The notes under the pieces are model-generated. The model had not been told where the DNA came from. It searched no databases and was given only the letters and a program-made list of their open reading frames with translations. Made by a program: the position numbers and the translations under genes. Shown here one piece after another: positions 36,330-45,326 of a DNA stretch of 60,900 nucleotides. How positions within the stretch are numbered: the first letter of the stretch is position 1; each line of letters begins with the position of its first letter. Origin of the DNA: Pseudomonadota bacterium (GTDB lineage: Bacteria > Pseudomonadota > Gammaproteobacteria > Xanthomonadales > Rhodanobacteraceae); NCBI GenBank assembly GCA_021794575.1, contig JAJYQO010000018.1, positions 1-60,900 on the forward strand, given 5' to 3'.

Positions 36330-36700
36330 CCGCACCGCCGCTGGATTCCGGGCTCCGCCTGCGGCGGCTCCGGGATGACGGCCAAGAGAGAGGGGCGGTA
36401 TCGGGGATGCCGTCAATGAAGGGATGCCGCCGTCCGGGATGACTGGCCGGCCCGGCGCTACGTGCCCCCGTCCGGGATGACATCAAGAAAAGCAGCGGGT
36501 CGGCCGGGATGGCGTCAAAAAAGGAACGCGGCAGCGGGAGGACGTTTTGCTTCTTGCCGTCATCCCCGGGCGCGCGCAGCGCGAACCGGGGATCCAGTGG
36601 CGCTGCGGGGGAGCTTGTCTGGATCCCGGCTCGGCGCTGCGCGCCGTCCGGGATGACATCAGAAGAGGAGTGCGTTGTCCGGGATGATGGCGCGCGGGTG
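36330..36700. repeat. cluster of REPIN-like palindromic repeats after polA
   Basis: The 623-base gap 36170-36792 has no gene. CCGGGATGAC or a one-base variant occurs at 36370, 36434, 36472, 36504, 36648 and 36679, and the complement GTCATCCCCGG at about 36560. Units of about 42 bases (36556-36600 and 36618-36660) are inverted copies of each other, running from CTGGATCC(C/G)GG to CCGGGATGAC around a GC-rich core. A third unit is at about 36338-36380. This is the arrangement of REPINs, mobilised in other bacteria by RAYT transposases; none is encoded here. Confidence 0.8.
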
Positions 36701-36792
36701 TCTGTCCCGGATCCGAAACACTGCGTTGCACGGCATCCGCCGGCTGCCGCCCGGCATGACAATCGCTGCAGTCATTCTGCCGGGAGCAGCGC

Positions 36793-37671
36793 ATGCAGAT
36801 CGGATTCATCGGCCTGGGCGCGATGGGCCAGGCCATCGCGCGCCGCCTGCTGGCGGCCGGCCACGGGGTGACGGTGTGGAACCGCTCGCCGCAGCCGGTG
36901 CAGGCGCTGACTGCGGAAGGCGCGGTAGCGGCGGCGGTGACCGCGGCCGCCGCGCAGCCGGTGGTGTTCAGCATGCTGGCCGACGATGCCGCGGTGGAGG
37001 CGGTGCTGGAACAGGACGGCGCATTGGCGGCGATGGCGGCCGGCGCCGTGCACGTCAACATGGCCACGGTCTCGGTGGCCTGCACCAGACGCCTGGCCGA
37101 AGCGCACGCTGCGCGCGGCGTCGGTTACGTGGCGGCGCCGGTGTTCGGCCGTCCCGATGCCGCCGCCGCCGGCAAGCTGCACGTGCTGGCCGCCGGTGCC
37201 CCCGATGCGCTGGCGCGCGTGCAGCCGCTGCTGGAGGCCATCGGCCAGCGCGTGTGGCCCTTCGGCGAGGATCCCGCGCGTGCCGGTGCGGTGAAGCTGG
37301 CCGGCAACTTCATGCTGGCCGCTGCCATCGAGGCCATGGCCGAGGCCAGCGTGCTGGCGCAGGCGCACGGTGTGGCGCCGGCCGATTTCCTGGGTCTGAT
37401 GACGCAGACGCTGTTCGCCAGTCCGGCCTACCAGAGCTACGGCGCGCTGATCGCCGCGCAGCGCTACGAGCCGGCCGGCTTCCGCCTGCGCCTGGGTCTG
37501 AAAGACGTGCGCCTGGTGCAGCAGGCCGCGGCGGCCGCGGCGGTGCCGATGCCGGTGGCGGCGGTGCTGCGCGACAATTTCCTCGACGCCATCGCCCACG
37601 GCGCCGGCGAGAAGGACTGGTCGGCGCTGGCTGAGGTGGCCGCGCGCCGCGCCGCGCAGGATCCGCGCTGA
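36793..37671 (+). CDS. NAD(P)-dependent beta-hydroxyacid dehydrogenase
   Basis: 292 residues, full length for the 3-hydroxyisobutyrate dehydrogenase/tartronate semialdehyde reductase/GLYR group. The N-terminal Rossmann motif is IGFIGLGAMGQAIARRLLAAGH; NRSP after the second strand favours NADPH. The catalytic lysine lies in GAVKLAGNFML. GLKDVRLV and the all-alpha C-terminal domain are as expected. The substrate cannot be told; glyoxylate or succinic semialdehyde reductases of the GLYR1 type are nearest by eye. It has no obvious metabolic neighbour. Confidence 0.88.
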   Translation: MQIGFIGLGAMGQAIARRLLAAGHGVTVWNRSPQPVQALTAEGAVAAAVTAAAAQPVVFSMLADDAAVEAVLEQDGALAAMAAGAVHVNMATVSVACTRRLAEAHAARGVGYVAAPVFGRPDAAAAGKLHVLAAGAPDALARVQPLLEAIGQRVWPFGEDPARAGAVKLAGNFMLAAAIEAMAEASVLAQAHGVAPADFLGLMTQTLFASPAYQSYGALIAAQRYEPAGFRLRLGLKDVRLVQQAAAAAAVPMPVAAVLRDNFLDAIAHGAGEKDWSALAEVAARRAAQDPR

Positions 37672-37740
37672 GGCGCGCGCTCACGATCCGGCGCGACTGT
37701 CGCGTGCGATCATCCGCAGCTGGTCGCCGGTGGTTCCCGT

Positions 37741-38067
37741 ATGCAAGCCCTGCTGGTGCTGTGCACCTGTCCCGATGAAGCCAGCGCCGCGCGCATCGCG
37801 CAGGCGCTGGTCGCGGAACGCCTGGCTGCCTGCGTGACGCGCCTGCCCGGAGCGCGTTCGGTATACCGCTGGCAGGGCGCGATCGAGCAGGCCGACGAGG
37901 TGCAACTGCTGATCAAAACCGCGCGCGCCGGCTTCGAGCCGTTGCGCACGCGCCTGGCCGCCTTGCATCCCTACGCGGTGCCCGAGATCCTTGCTCTGCC
38001 GGTCGAGGCCGGGCATGCGCCCTACCTGGACTGGCTGGCTGCGCAGGTGGCGCCGCCGTCCGACTGA
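37741..38067 (+). CDS. cutA: divalent-cation tolerance protein CutA
   Basis: 108 residues, the usual length. Trimeric ferredoxin-like protein related to PII. Family blocks are VLCTCPDEASAARIAQALV, ERLAACVTRLPGARSVYRW, and the substrate-pocket end YAVPEILALPVEAGHAPYLDWL. It is commonly, as here, immediately upstream of dsbD (25 bases), hence cotranscribed. Its role in copper tolerance is debated. Confidence 0.95.
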   Translation: MQALLVLCTCPDEASAARIAQALVAERLAACVTRLPGARSVYRWQGAIEQADEVQLLIKTARAGFEPLRTRLAALHPYAVPEILALPVEAGHAPYLDWLAAQVAPPSD

Positions 38068-38092
38068 CTCCCCTCCGATCGAGCCCACACCG

Positions 38093-40000
38093 ATGAACCG
38101 ATTGCTGCTGCTGTTGCTGTCCGCCGGACTGGCGCTGGGTCTGGGCGCGCTGGCGCCGCCGGCCCGTGCTGCGCAACTGCTGGCGTTCAACCAGGCTTAC
38201 CGGCTGGCCGCGCAGGCTGGGTCGGGCAACGTGCGACTGGACTGGACCATCGCGCCGGGCTACTACCTGTACCGCGATCGCACGCACTTCAAGGCGCTGG
38301 ATGCCGGCGTCAGCCTGGGCAAGCCGGCGTTCCCGCCGGGCACGGTGGAAAACGACCCCTACCTGGGTCGCCTGATCGTGTTCTACAAGCACATGCAGGC
38401 GACGCTGCCGTTCAGCGCACCCGCCGGCCTGCACACGCTGCGCCTGCAGGTGACCTACCAGGGTTGCCACGCGCTGCCGCCGCAGATCTGCTTCCCGCCG
38501 CATACCGAAACGCTGAGTTTGCCGGTGGGCGGCAGCCCGGTGCGTGCGGGCACTGCGGGTGGCGGCGGCGGTACGGCGACCGCATCCGGCGCGGATGACG
38601 TGTTCGCTGCAGCCCCGGCTGCGCCGGCCGCGCAGGCTTTCGGTGCCGCCCCGGCAGTACAACCGGCGGCGGCCGCGCCGCGCGCCGCGGCACCCGCGGC
38701 GGGTGAAGCCGGCCGCCTGGCCGGATTGCTCGGTCAGGACCGGCTGTGGGCGCTGCTGCTGTTCTTCCTGGGCGGCCTGGGGGTGGCGTTCACACCCTGC
38801 GTGCTGCCGATGCTGCCGATCCTCTCCGGTCTGATCGCCGGCAGCGGTGCGCAGGCACGCGCGGGCCGTGCCTTCGCGCTGTCGCTGGTGTACGTGCTGG
38901 GCGCGGCGTTGGTGTACGCGGCGGTGGGCGTGATCGCCGGGCTGGCCGGCACCAATTTGCAGGCCGCCTTGCAGAACGTCTGGGTGATCGGCGCCATGGC
39001 GCTGCTGTTCGTGCTGCTGGCGCTGTCCATGTTCGGCCTGTATGAGCTGCAGTTGCCGGCGGCGCTGCAGACGCGGCTGGCCGGCGTCAGCAACAAGCAG
39101 CAAGCCGGATCCCTGCTCGGCGCCGGCGTGATGGGCGTACTCTCGGCGCTGATCGTGACTTCGTGTGTGACGCCGGTGCTGGCGGCCGGGGTGATCTACA
39201 TCGGCCAGCAGGGCAGTGCGCTGTTCGGCGCGCTGGCGTTGTTCGTGTTCGGTCTCGGCATGGGCTTGCCGCTGCTGGCCTTCGGCACCGCGGCCGGCGC
39301 GCTGTTGCCGCGCGCGGGGGCGTGGATGGACACGGTCAAGGCGGTGTTCGGCGTGTTGTTCCTGGGTCTCGCCATCTGGATGCTGGACCGCGTTTTGGCG
39401 TCGGGCTGGATCCTGGCCCTCGGCGGCCTGCTGCTGCTGGGCTGCGCGGTGTATCTGGGCGCGCTGCAGCGGCTGCCGGAGGATGCCGGCGGCTGGCGCA
39501 AGCTGCGCCAGAGTCTGGCGCTGATCATGCTGCTGCTGGGCGCCGCCGAGTTAGCCGGCGCGCTGGGCGGCAGCGGCAGCCTGCTCAACCCGCTGGCGGT
39601 ATTCACCGGCGGTGGCGCTCCGCTCGCGGCCCCCGGCACGCGCTGGGCCACGGTGACCACGCCGCAGCAACTCGACGCAGCGCTGGCGCAGGCGCGCGCC
39701 GCGCACCAGGGCGCCCTCGTCGATTACTACGCCCAGTGGTGCGTCTCGTGTAAAGAGATGGAGCACACCACCCTCGCCGACGCACGCGTGCGGCAGGCGC
39801 TGGCGCCGCTGGCGCTGATCCGTGTGGATGTCACCCGCGACGACGCCGACAGCCGTGCGCTGCTGAAGCGCTACGGCCTGCTAGGTCCGCCGGCCACGCT
39901 GTTCTTCGCGCCCGACGGCCGCGAGCACGCTGCCGAGCGTCTGGTCGGCGCCGAGGATGCTTCCGAATTTCTGGCACGCCTGCGCCGCGCCGGGCTTTGA
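38093..40000 (+). CDS. dsbD: thiol:disulfide interchange protein DsbD
   Basis: 635 residues. Carries electrons from cytoplasmic thioredoxin to periplasmic thiol proteins. A signal peptide (MNRLLLLLLSAGLALGLGAL) leads to the alpha domain with its redox pair in YQGCHALPPQICFPP; an Ala/Pro linker follows. The eight-helix membrane domain has the two functional cysteines in AFTPCVLPMLP and IVTSCVTPVL. The C-terminal thioredoxin-like gamma domain has QWCVSCKEME. All three redox pairs are intact. The stop shares one base with the start of the tlpA-like gene. Confidence 0.96.
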   Translation: MNRLLLLLLSAGLALGLGALAPPARAAQLLAFNQAYRLAAQAGSGNVRLDWTIAPGYYLYRDRTHFKALDAGVSLGKPAFPPGTVENDPYLGRLIVFYKHMQATLPFSAPAGLHTLRLQVTYQGCHALPPQICFPPHTETLSLPVGGSPVRAGTAGGGGGTATASGADDVFAAAPAAPAAQAFGAAPAVQPAAAAPRAAAPAAGEAGRLAGLLGQDRLWALLLFFLGGLGVAFTPCVLPMLPILSGLIAGSGAQARAGRAFALSLVYVLGAALVYAAVGVIAGLAGTNLQAALQNVWVIGAMALLFVLLALSMFGLYELQLPAALQTRLAGVSNKQQAGSLLGAGVMGVLSALIVTSCVTPVLAAGVIYIGQQGSALFGALALFVFGLGMGLPLLAFGTAAGALLPRAGAWMDTVKAVFGVLFLGLAIWMLDRVLASGWILALGGLLLLGCAVYLGALQRLPEDAGGWRKLRQSLALIMLLLGAAELAGALGGSGSLLNPLAVFTGGGAPLAAPGTRWATVTTPQQLDAALAQARAAHQGALVDYYAQWCVSCKEMEHTTLADARVRQALAPLALIRVDVTRDDADSRALLKRYGLLGPPATLFFAPDGREHAAERLVGAEDASEFLARLRRAGL

Positions 40001-40542
40001 TGCGCCGGCTGCCGCTGCTGATTGTCGGACTGGCGCTGTTGGCGGCAGTGGGCGGCTACGCGCTGCAGCGTGCGCAGCAGGTGCCGTCCGCCGACGTGCC
40101 TGCGGCCGCTGGTATCACGGGTGGCTTCGTTGCCGGCGCACCGTTGCCGGCGCTGGTGCTGCGCGACCTGCAAGGCCGCGCGCGGCGACTGGATGCCTGG
40201 CGCGGCCGCTGGCTGCTGGTGAACTTCTGGGCGCCGTGGTGCCCGCCCTGCCGGCAGGAGTTGCCGGTGTTGCGTGCGGCACAACAGCGGTTCGGCGGCC
40301 GCCTGCAGGTGATCGGTATCGCCGAGGACAGCGCCGGGAACGTGCGCGCGTTCCTGGCGCGGATGCCGCTGGACTACCCGGTGCTGCTGGCCGGCGCTGC
40401 ACATCCCGGCCTGGCCTTCGGCAACGCCGCGCAATTCCTGCCCTACAGCGTGCTGGTGGCGCCCGACGGGCGCCTGCTGAAGCGGCACTACGGCGCATTT
40501 TCCGAGCAGTCGCTGAACGCCTGGCTACCGCATACCCTGTAA
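40000..40542 (+). CDS. TlpA/ResA-like membrane-anchored thioredoxin
   Basis: 180 residues. An uncleaved N-terminal anchor (LLIVGLALLAAVGGYAL) and a periplasmic thioredoxin domain with WAPWCPPCRQEL as the redox centre. The TGATG overlap with dsbD means coupled translation and marks it as a probable client reduced by DsbD. Relatives reduce apocytochrome c or other periplasmic disulfides. The start is the ATG at 40000, not the TTG one codon earlier. Confidence 0.9.
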   Translation: MRRLPLLIVGLALLAAVGGYALQRAQQVPSADVPAAAGITGGFVAGAPLPALVLRDLQGRARRLDAWRGRWLLVNFWAPWCPPCRQELPVLRAAQQRFGGRLQVIGIAEDSAGNVRAFLARMPLDYPVLLAGAAHPGLAFGNAAQFLPYSVLVAPDGRLLKRHYGAFSEQSLNAWLPHTL

Positions 40543-40636
40543 TAGCGCCAAACGTCGCCGAATGGCGGCGAACTGGACAACTTCACCAGATCGGTCCAGA
40601 CTTGCCGCCCCTGTCTCGAGCATACGGACGATTGGC

Positions 40637-41083
40637 GTGGCGCAACTGCTGGCCCTGCACGGCCCCAACCTCGACCTGCTCGGCCGCCGCGAGCCCGAGC
40701 ACTACGGCCACGACACGCTGGCCGCCATCGATGCGCTGTTGGCCGAGGAAGCAGCCCGCGCCGGCCACCGCCTGGCGAGTTTCCAGTCCGCCGCCGAGCA
40801 CGCGCTGATCGAACGCATCCATGCCGCCGCGCGCGAGGGCGTGGCCGGCATCGTGTTCAACCCGGCCGGCTACACCCACACCAGCGTCGCTCTGCGTGAC
40901 GCGCTGCTGGCAGTGGCGATTCCCTTCGTCGAGGTACACCTGAGCAACCCGCAGGCGCGCGAGCCTTTCCGCCAGCGCTCGTATTTCAGCGACATCGCGG
41001 TGGGCACGGTGGCCGGCTTCGGCGCCGAAAGTTACCGCCTGGGCCTGCTGGGCCTGCTGGCGCATCTGGCGCGTGCGGCCTGA
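40637..41083 (+). CDS. aroQ: type II 3-dehydroquinate dehydratase
   Basis: 148 residues. Third step of the shikimate pathway, leading to chorismate. The GTG start gives the family N-terminus (V/M)AQLLALHGPNLDLLG. Active-site residues are all in canonical positions: Y23 (proton acceptor), N75, H81, D88, H101 (proton donor, EVHLSN) and R112. The non-catalytic histidine of the following SNxHARE is Gln here. Its place upstream of accB-accC is usual. The 94 bases before it show no strong promoter. Confidence 0.95.
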   Translation: MAQLLALHGPNLDLLGRREPEHYGHDTLAAIDALLAEEAARAGHRLASFQSAAEHALIERIHAAAREGVAGIVFNPAGYTHTSVALRDALLAVAIPFVEVHLSNPQAREPFRQRSYFSDIAVGTVAGFGAESYRLGLLGLLAHLARAA

Positions 41084-41109
41084 GGCCGCGACGTCTCCCT
41101 CCCGATCCA

Positions 41110-41200
41110 CGAGGCCGCTCATGGACCTGCGCAAGATCAAGAAGCTGATCGACCTGCTCGAAGAATCCAACCTGGCCGAGCTGGAGATCAAAGAGGGCGA
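41110..41200 (+). repeat. upstream copy of the 91-bp accB 5' duplication
   Basis: Identical at all 91 positions to 41312-41402, and including the GAGG ribosome-binding site and first 26 codons of accB. The copies are 202 bases apart, with 111 unique bases between. The lack of any mismatch means the duplication is recent, maintained by selection or gene conversion, or an assembly error. Confidence 0.95.
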
Positions 41201-41225
41201 GCCGGGGCTCTGCGTGATGCGTTGA
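41121..41225 (+). CDS. 34-residue truncated BCCP leader peptide
   Basis: Starts [17 protein letters not shown] exactly like AccB behind the same GAGG site. It diverges after IKEGE to end PGLCVMR and stop. It lacks the biotinyl domain, so it cannot be a carboxylase subunit. The TGA lies in the loop of a 10-bp hairpin (41212-41237). In E. coli the N-terminal part of AccB is needed for autoregulation of accBC, so this could be a decoy or attenuator peptide; it could equally be a dead remnant. Confidence 0.6.
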   Translation: MDLRKIKKLIDLLEESNLAELEIKEGEPGLCVMR

Positions 41226-41276
41226 AGCGCATCACGCGCCGGCGAGCGCCCGGCCAGGGAGGGCCGGGCCGGCGCC
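41212..41276 (+). promoter_or_regulatory. two consecutive hairpins between leader peptide and accB
   Basis: Hairpin 1: GCGTGATGCG, loop TTGAAG, CGCATCACGC (41212-41237), containing the leader stop codon. Hairpin 2: GCGCCGG...GCCCGGCC, loop AGGGAG, GGCCGGGCCGGCGC (41236-41276 approx.), an 8-bp perfect inner stem extended by a further 7 pairs across a bulge. No T-run follows, so it is not a standard terminator. Translation of the leader peptide would open hairpin 1. Confidence 0.6.
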
Positions 41277-41311
41277 ACGCACCATGGAAGGTTTGTCATC
41301 AACACGTTCAT

Positions 41312-41402
41312 CGAGGCCGCTCATGGACCTGCGCAAGATCAAGAAGCTGATCGACCTGCTCGAAGAATCCAACCTGGCCGAGCTGGAGATCAAAGAGGGC
41401 GA
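41312..41402 (+). repeat. downstream copy of the 91-bp duplication (real accB start)
   Basis: Exact copy of 41110-41200, here continuing into the full accB frame. Confidence 0.95.
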
Positions 41403-41820
41403 AGAAGTCGTGCGCCTCTCGCGCGTGCCCAAGGGCGGCGTCGCGGTCAGCGCCGCGCCAGTGGTGGCGCATGCACCGGCCACGTCCGCGCCCGCGCCGC
41501 GCGAACCCGTGCATGCGCACGCGCCGGCCGCCACGCCGCTGCCGCCGGGCGCACCCGAACCGGCCGGTGCCGGCGGCCTGCCGCCCGGCCACGTGGTGTG
41601 CTCGCCGATGGTGGGCACTTTCTATGCCGCCGCCACACCGGAAGCAGCGCCGTTCGTGAAAGTGGGTCAGACCGTCAAGGCCGGCGACACGCTGGGCGTG
41701 ATCGAGGCCATGAAGATGTTCAACCAGATCGAGGCCGACAAAGCCGGCACCATCGTCGCCATCCTGGTCGAGAACGGCCAGCCGGTGGAGTTCGACGAAC
41801 CCATGTTCGTGATCGGCTGA
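41323..41820 (+). CDS. accB: biotin carboxyl carrier protein of acetyl-CoA carboxylase
   Basis: 165 residues. Carries carboxy-biotin between biotin carboxylase and carboxyltransferase in fatty-acid synthesis. The N-terminal helical region (about 1-40), an Ala/Pro-rich linker (45-85) and the C-terminal biotinyl domain with [15 protein letters not shown], whose lysine is biotinylated by BirA. The start was chosen at the [12 protein letters not shown]-terminus behind GAGG; ATG 41284 in frame would add 13 atypical residues. Its 5' end is duplicated upstream. accC follows after a 123-base spacer, longer than usual. Confidence 0.97.
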   Translation: MDLRKIKKLIDLLEESNLAELEIKEGEEVVRLSRVPKGGVAVSAAPVVAHAPATSAPAPREPVHAHAPAATPLPPGAPEPAGAGGLPPGHVVCSPMVGTFYAAATPEAAPFVKVGQTVKAGDTLGVIEAMKMFNQIEADKAGTIVAILVENGQPVEFDEPMFVIG

Positions 41821-41905
41821 TGACCCTGCGCAGGCCTCGATCCTTGCTACGCGAAAAGCACATCGCAGCGCGCTGGCGCCGCCGTGCAGCCACCCCCGCT
41901 TGGGT

Positions 41906-41933
41906 CGAGTCCCGAGTCCCGAGTCCCGAGTCC
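41906..41933 (+). repeat. heptanucleotide tandem repeat (CGAGTCC)4 before accC
   Basis: Four perfect 7-base units end 10 bases before the accC ATG, where a ribosome-binding site would be; no Shine-Dalgarno is visible. GGGACTC-type heptamer arrays are, as I recall, frequent in xanthomonad intergenic DNA. Copy number could vary by slippage and alter the accC leader. Confidence 0.9.
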
Positions 41934-41943
41934 CGGTGCCCTC

Positions 41944-43314
<1,371 letters not shown>

Positions 43315-43674
43315 TCGCGCTGTCGGGGCCGGCCGGCGGCACGCACGCTGGTGGCGTTGCGGCAATCGATCGGCGCACAGTTCGATGCGCCGGGACGATG
43401 TCGGGTGATGTTTGGATGGCCTTGGCCGGGGGATGGCTGCATCTCCCGGCGGTATCTTCCGCGGGTGTGCCGGCCGGAGACGCCGCCGCTGGCGCGGCGT
43501 GTGCTGATCGATGCCAGCGCCATGGCGCCTCGTCCGGATCGGCTCGGATTGATCCGGGCGGCGCGCATGCGTCGGGCGGCCGGATGTGGCTGCGGCCGGA
43601 ACCCTGTGCCGTGATGCTTGTCCATGCATGGTGCAGCGCGCCATTTTCGGCCCGAGGACGAGCAGACCCAGCGC
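43315..43674. other. 360-base gap without a convincing gene
   Basis: Between accC and the rhodanese gene. It contains a possible hairpin (ACGCCGC...GCGGCGT near 43480-43500) and the palindrome CCATGCATGG near 43622. Short frames are present but lack ribosome-binding sites or recognisable products. Confidence 0.6.
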
Positions 43675-44118
43675 ATGAGCCACGAACACGCCCCGGACAG
43701 CCCGCTGGCCGATGCCCCCCTGGAGTGCGACGCCGATGCGGCATTCGGCCTCGTGCAGGCCGGCAGCGCGCACATGATCGACATCCGCCAGCCCTTCGAG
43801 CTGGAACTGAAAGGCGCGTTGCCCGGCGCGTTGCACATGCCGTTTTTTCATTTCAAGCAGCACATCGGCATGAGGCTCGACGACGAAGAACAGGAACTGC
43901 TCGACGCCGACGCTCCGCGTGAAGAGGACGTGCTCAGTTTCGTGCAGGCCATCCGCGAGCTCGAGCAGCGGCGGCACGACATCCTGCTGTTGGTGTGTAA
44001 CAGCGGCCGGCGCAGCCTGCTGGCCGCACACCTGTTGCGCGGCATCGGCTATCCACAGGCGTATTCGGTGCGCGGCGGCATGCACGCGCTGCTACCGCTG
44101 TTGCAGGCCAGGCGCTGA
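43675..44118 (+). CDS. rhodanese-like sulfurtransferase
   Basis: 147 residues, single rhodanese domain, no signal peptide, hence cytoplasmic. The first block AGSAHMIDIRQPFELELKGALP and the active-site loop VCNSGRRSLLAA (Cys of CxxGxRS) are intact, followed by the terminal G-Y-P-Q-A-Y-S-V-R-G-G-M motif. An acidic stretch (LDDEEQELLDAD) is inserted in mid-domain. The sulfur acceptor is unknown. The start at MSHEHAPDSP was chosen; an upstream ATG at 43618 is possible but less likely. Confidence 0.85.
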   Translation: MSHEHAPDSPLADAPLECDADAAFGLVQAGSAHMIDIRQPFELELKGALPGALHMPFFHFKQHIGMRLDDEEQELLDADAPREEDVLSFVQAIRELEQRRHDILLLVCNSGRRSLLAAHLLRGIGYPQAYSVRGGMHALLPLLQARR

Positions 44119-44239
44119 TCAGGCCCTATGCCGCGTCGCGGCAATGCATGATCATGGCCATGCGGGCGGTGTGCAAAACCGCCCCGGCACCTGGATCTGC
44201 CGCCGCGACGAGCGCGCAAGTGCCGGTCGCGACAAAGGT

Positions 44240-44258
44240 GGCGCGGCTTTGCCGCGCC
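44240..44258 (+). terminator. hairpin after the rhodanese gene
   Basis: GGCGCGGC-TTT-GCCGCGCC, a perfect 8-bp stem with three-base loop, in the 218-base gap before prmA. The downstream sequence (CGCTTGCT) is only mildly T-rich. No gene is seen elsewhere in the gap. Confidence 0.5.
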
Positions 44259-44336
44259 CGCTTGCTGGCATGCGGCCGCTTTGAGTCAGGCGGCAGGATG
44301 CTTGGCTTTGCAAACTGATCACCGCGATCGGACCCG

Positions 44337-45245
44337 ATGCCAATGCCTTACCTCGAATTGCTGTTGACCCTGCCCAGCGCCCAGCAGCAGCGCGCCGAGC
44401 AGGTGCTGGAAGATCTGGGTGCGCTGTCGGTGACTTTGGCCGACGCCCATATCGATACGCCGGACGAGCGCGCCATCTTCGAGCCCGGCGTGGGCGAGAT
44501 GCCGCTATGGGACAACCTGCGCATGCAGGCGCTGTTCGAGGTCCGGACCGACCGTCGCGGACTGTTGGCCGCGCTGGGAGAACTGCTGCCCGAGCTGGCG
44601 CCGGAGCAGATCGAGCTGCGCGAGCTGCCCGATCAGGACTGGACGCGCGCCTGGATGGACCGCTATCAGCCGATGCGCTTCGGCGCGCGGCTATGGGTGT
44701 ATCCGTGGAATATCGAGCCGGACGATCGCGACGCCGGCGATGTGGTGCTGCGCCTCGACCCCGGCTTGGCCTTCGGCAGCGGTACGCATGCGACCACGGC
44801 GCTGTGTCTGGAATGGCTGGAGGCGCTGGATCTGCGCGGCGCGACAGTGCTGGATTACGGCTGCGGCTCGGGCATCCTGGCCATCGCCGCGCTCAAGTTG
44901 GGCGCAGTCGCGGCGATTGGCGTGGACAACGATCCGCAGGCGCTGCTCGCCAGCCGCGACAACGCCGAACGCAACGGTGTCGCCGGACGGCTGCTGCTGT
45001 ATGCGCCGGAGACGTTGCCGCCGCAGCGTTGCGACGCGCTGGTGGCCAACATCCTGGCTGCGCCGCTGCTGGCGCTGGCGCCGCACCTGCTGGCGGCGCT
45101 GGCGCCGGGCGCACCGTTCGCGCTTTCCGGTATCCTGAGCGGGCAGGCCGAAGAGGTGCGCGCACGCTACGCGGCGCTGGGGGCGACCGGCCTGACCATT
45201 GACGTTCGCGAAGACTGGGCGCGCATCTGCGGGCGCAGCGGCTGA
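44337..45245 (+). CDS. prmA: ribosomal protein L11 methyltransferase
   Basis: 302 residues. Trimethylates lysines and the N-terminus of L11. The N-terminal substrate domain starts MPMPYLELLLTLPSAQQQRA; the SAM domain shows LRLDPGLAFGSGTHATTALC, VLDYGCGSGILAIAALKLGA and NILAAPL. The start could also be the second ATG, two codons on. It ends the aroQ-accBC-prmA neighbourhood typical of the order, here interrupted by the rhodanese gene. Confidence 0.96.
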   Translation: MPMPYLELLLTLPSAQQQRAEQVLEDLGALSVTLADAHIDTPDERAIFEPGVGEMPLWDNLRMQALFEVRTDRRGLLAALGELLPELAPEQIELRELPDQDWTRAWMDRYQPMRFGARLWVYPWNIEPDDRDAGDVVLRLDPGLAFGSGTHATTALCLEWLEALDLRGATVLDYGCGSGILAIAALKLGAVAAIGVDNDPQALLASRDNAERNGVAGRLLLYAPETLPPQRCDALVANILAAPLLALAPHLLAALAPGAPFALSGILSGQAEEVRARYAALGATGLTIDVREDWARICGRSG

Positions 45246-45326
45246 ATCGCCGCGCGGAACTTGCCGCGGCCGGACACAGTCAGTTGGAGGACGCCGTTCG
45301 CGCCCGTCCATTCAGGGAGACTGAAC

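Noticed and set aside
40952-40960. Gln in SNPQARE of AroQ where most have His, suggesting a dead enzyme
   Set aside because: By standard numbering the proton donor is H101 in EVHLSN, which is present, as are Y23, N75, H81, D88 and R112. The changed residue (106) is not the catalytic one.
41906-41933. Short tandem repeats as a CRISPR array
   Set aside because: A seven-base unit with no spacers, and no cas genes in the window.
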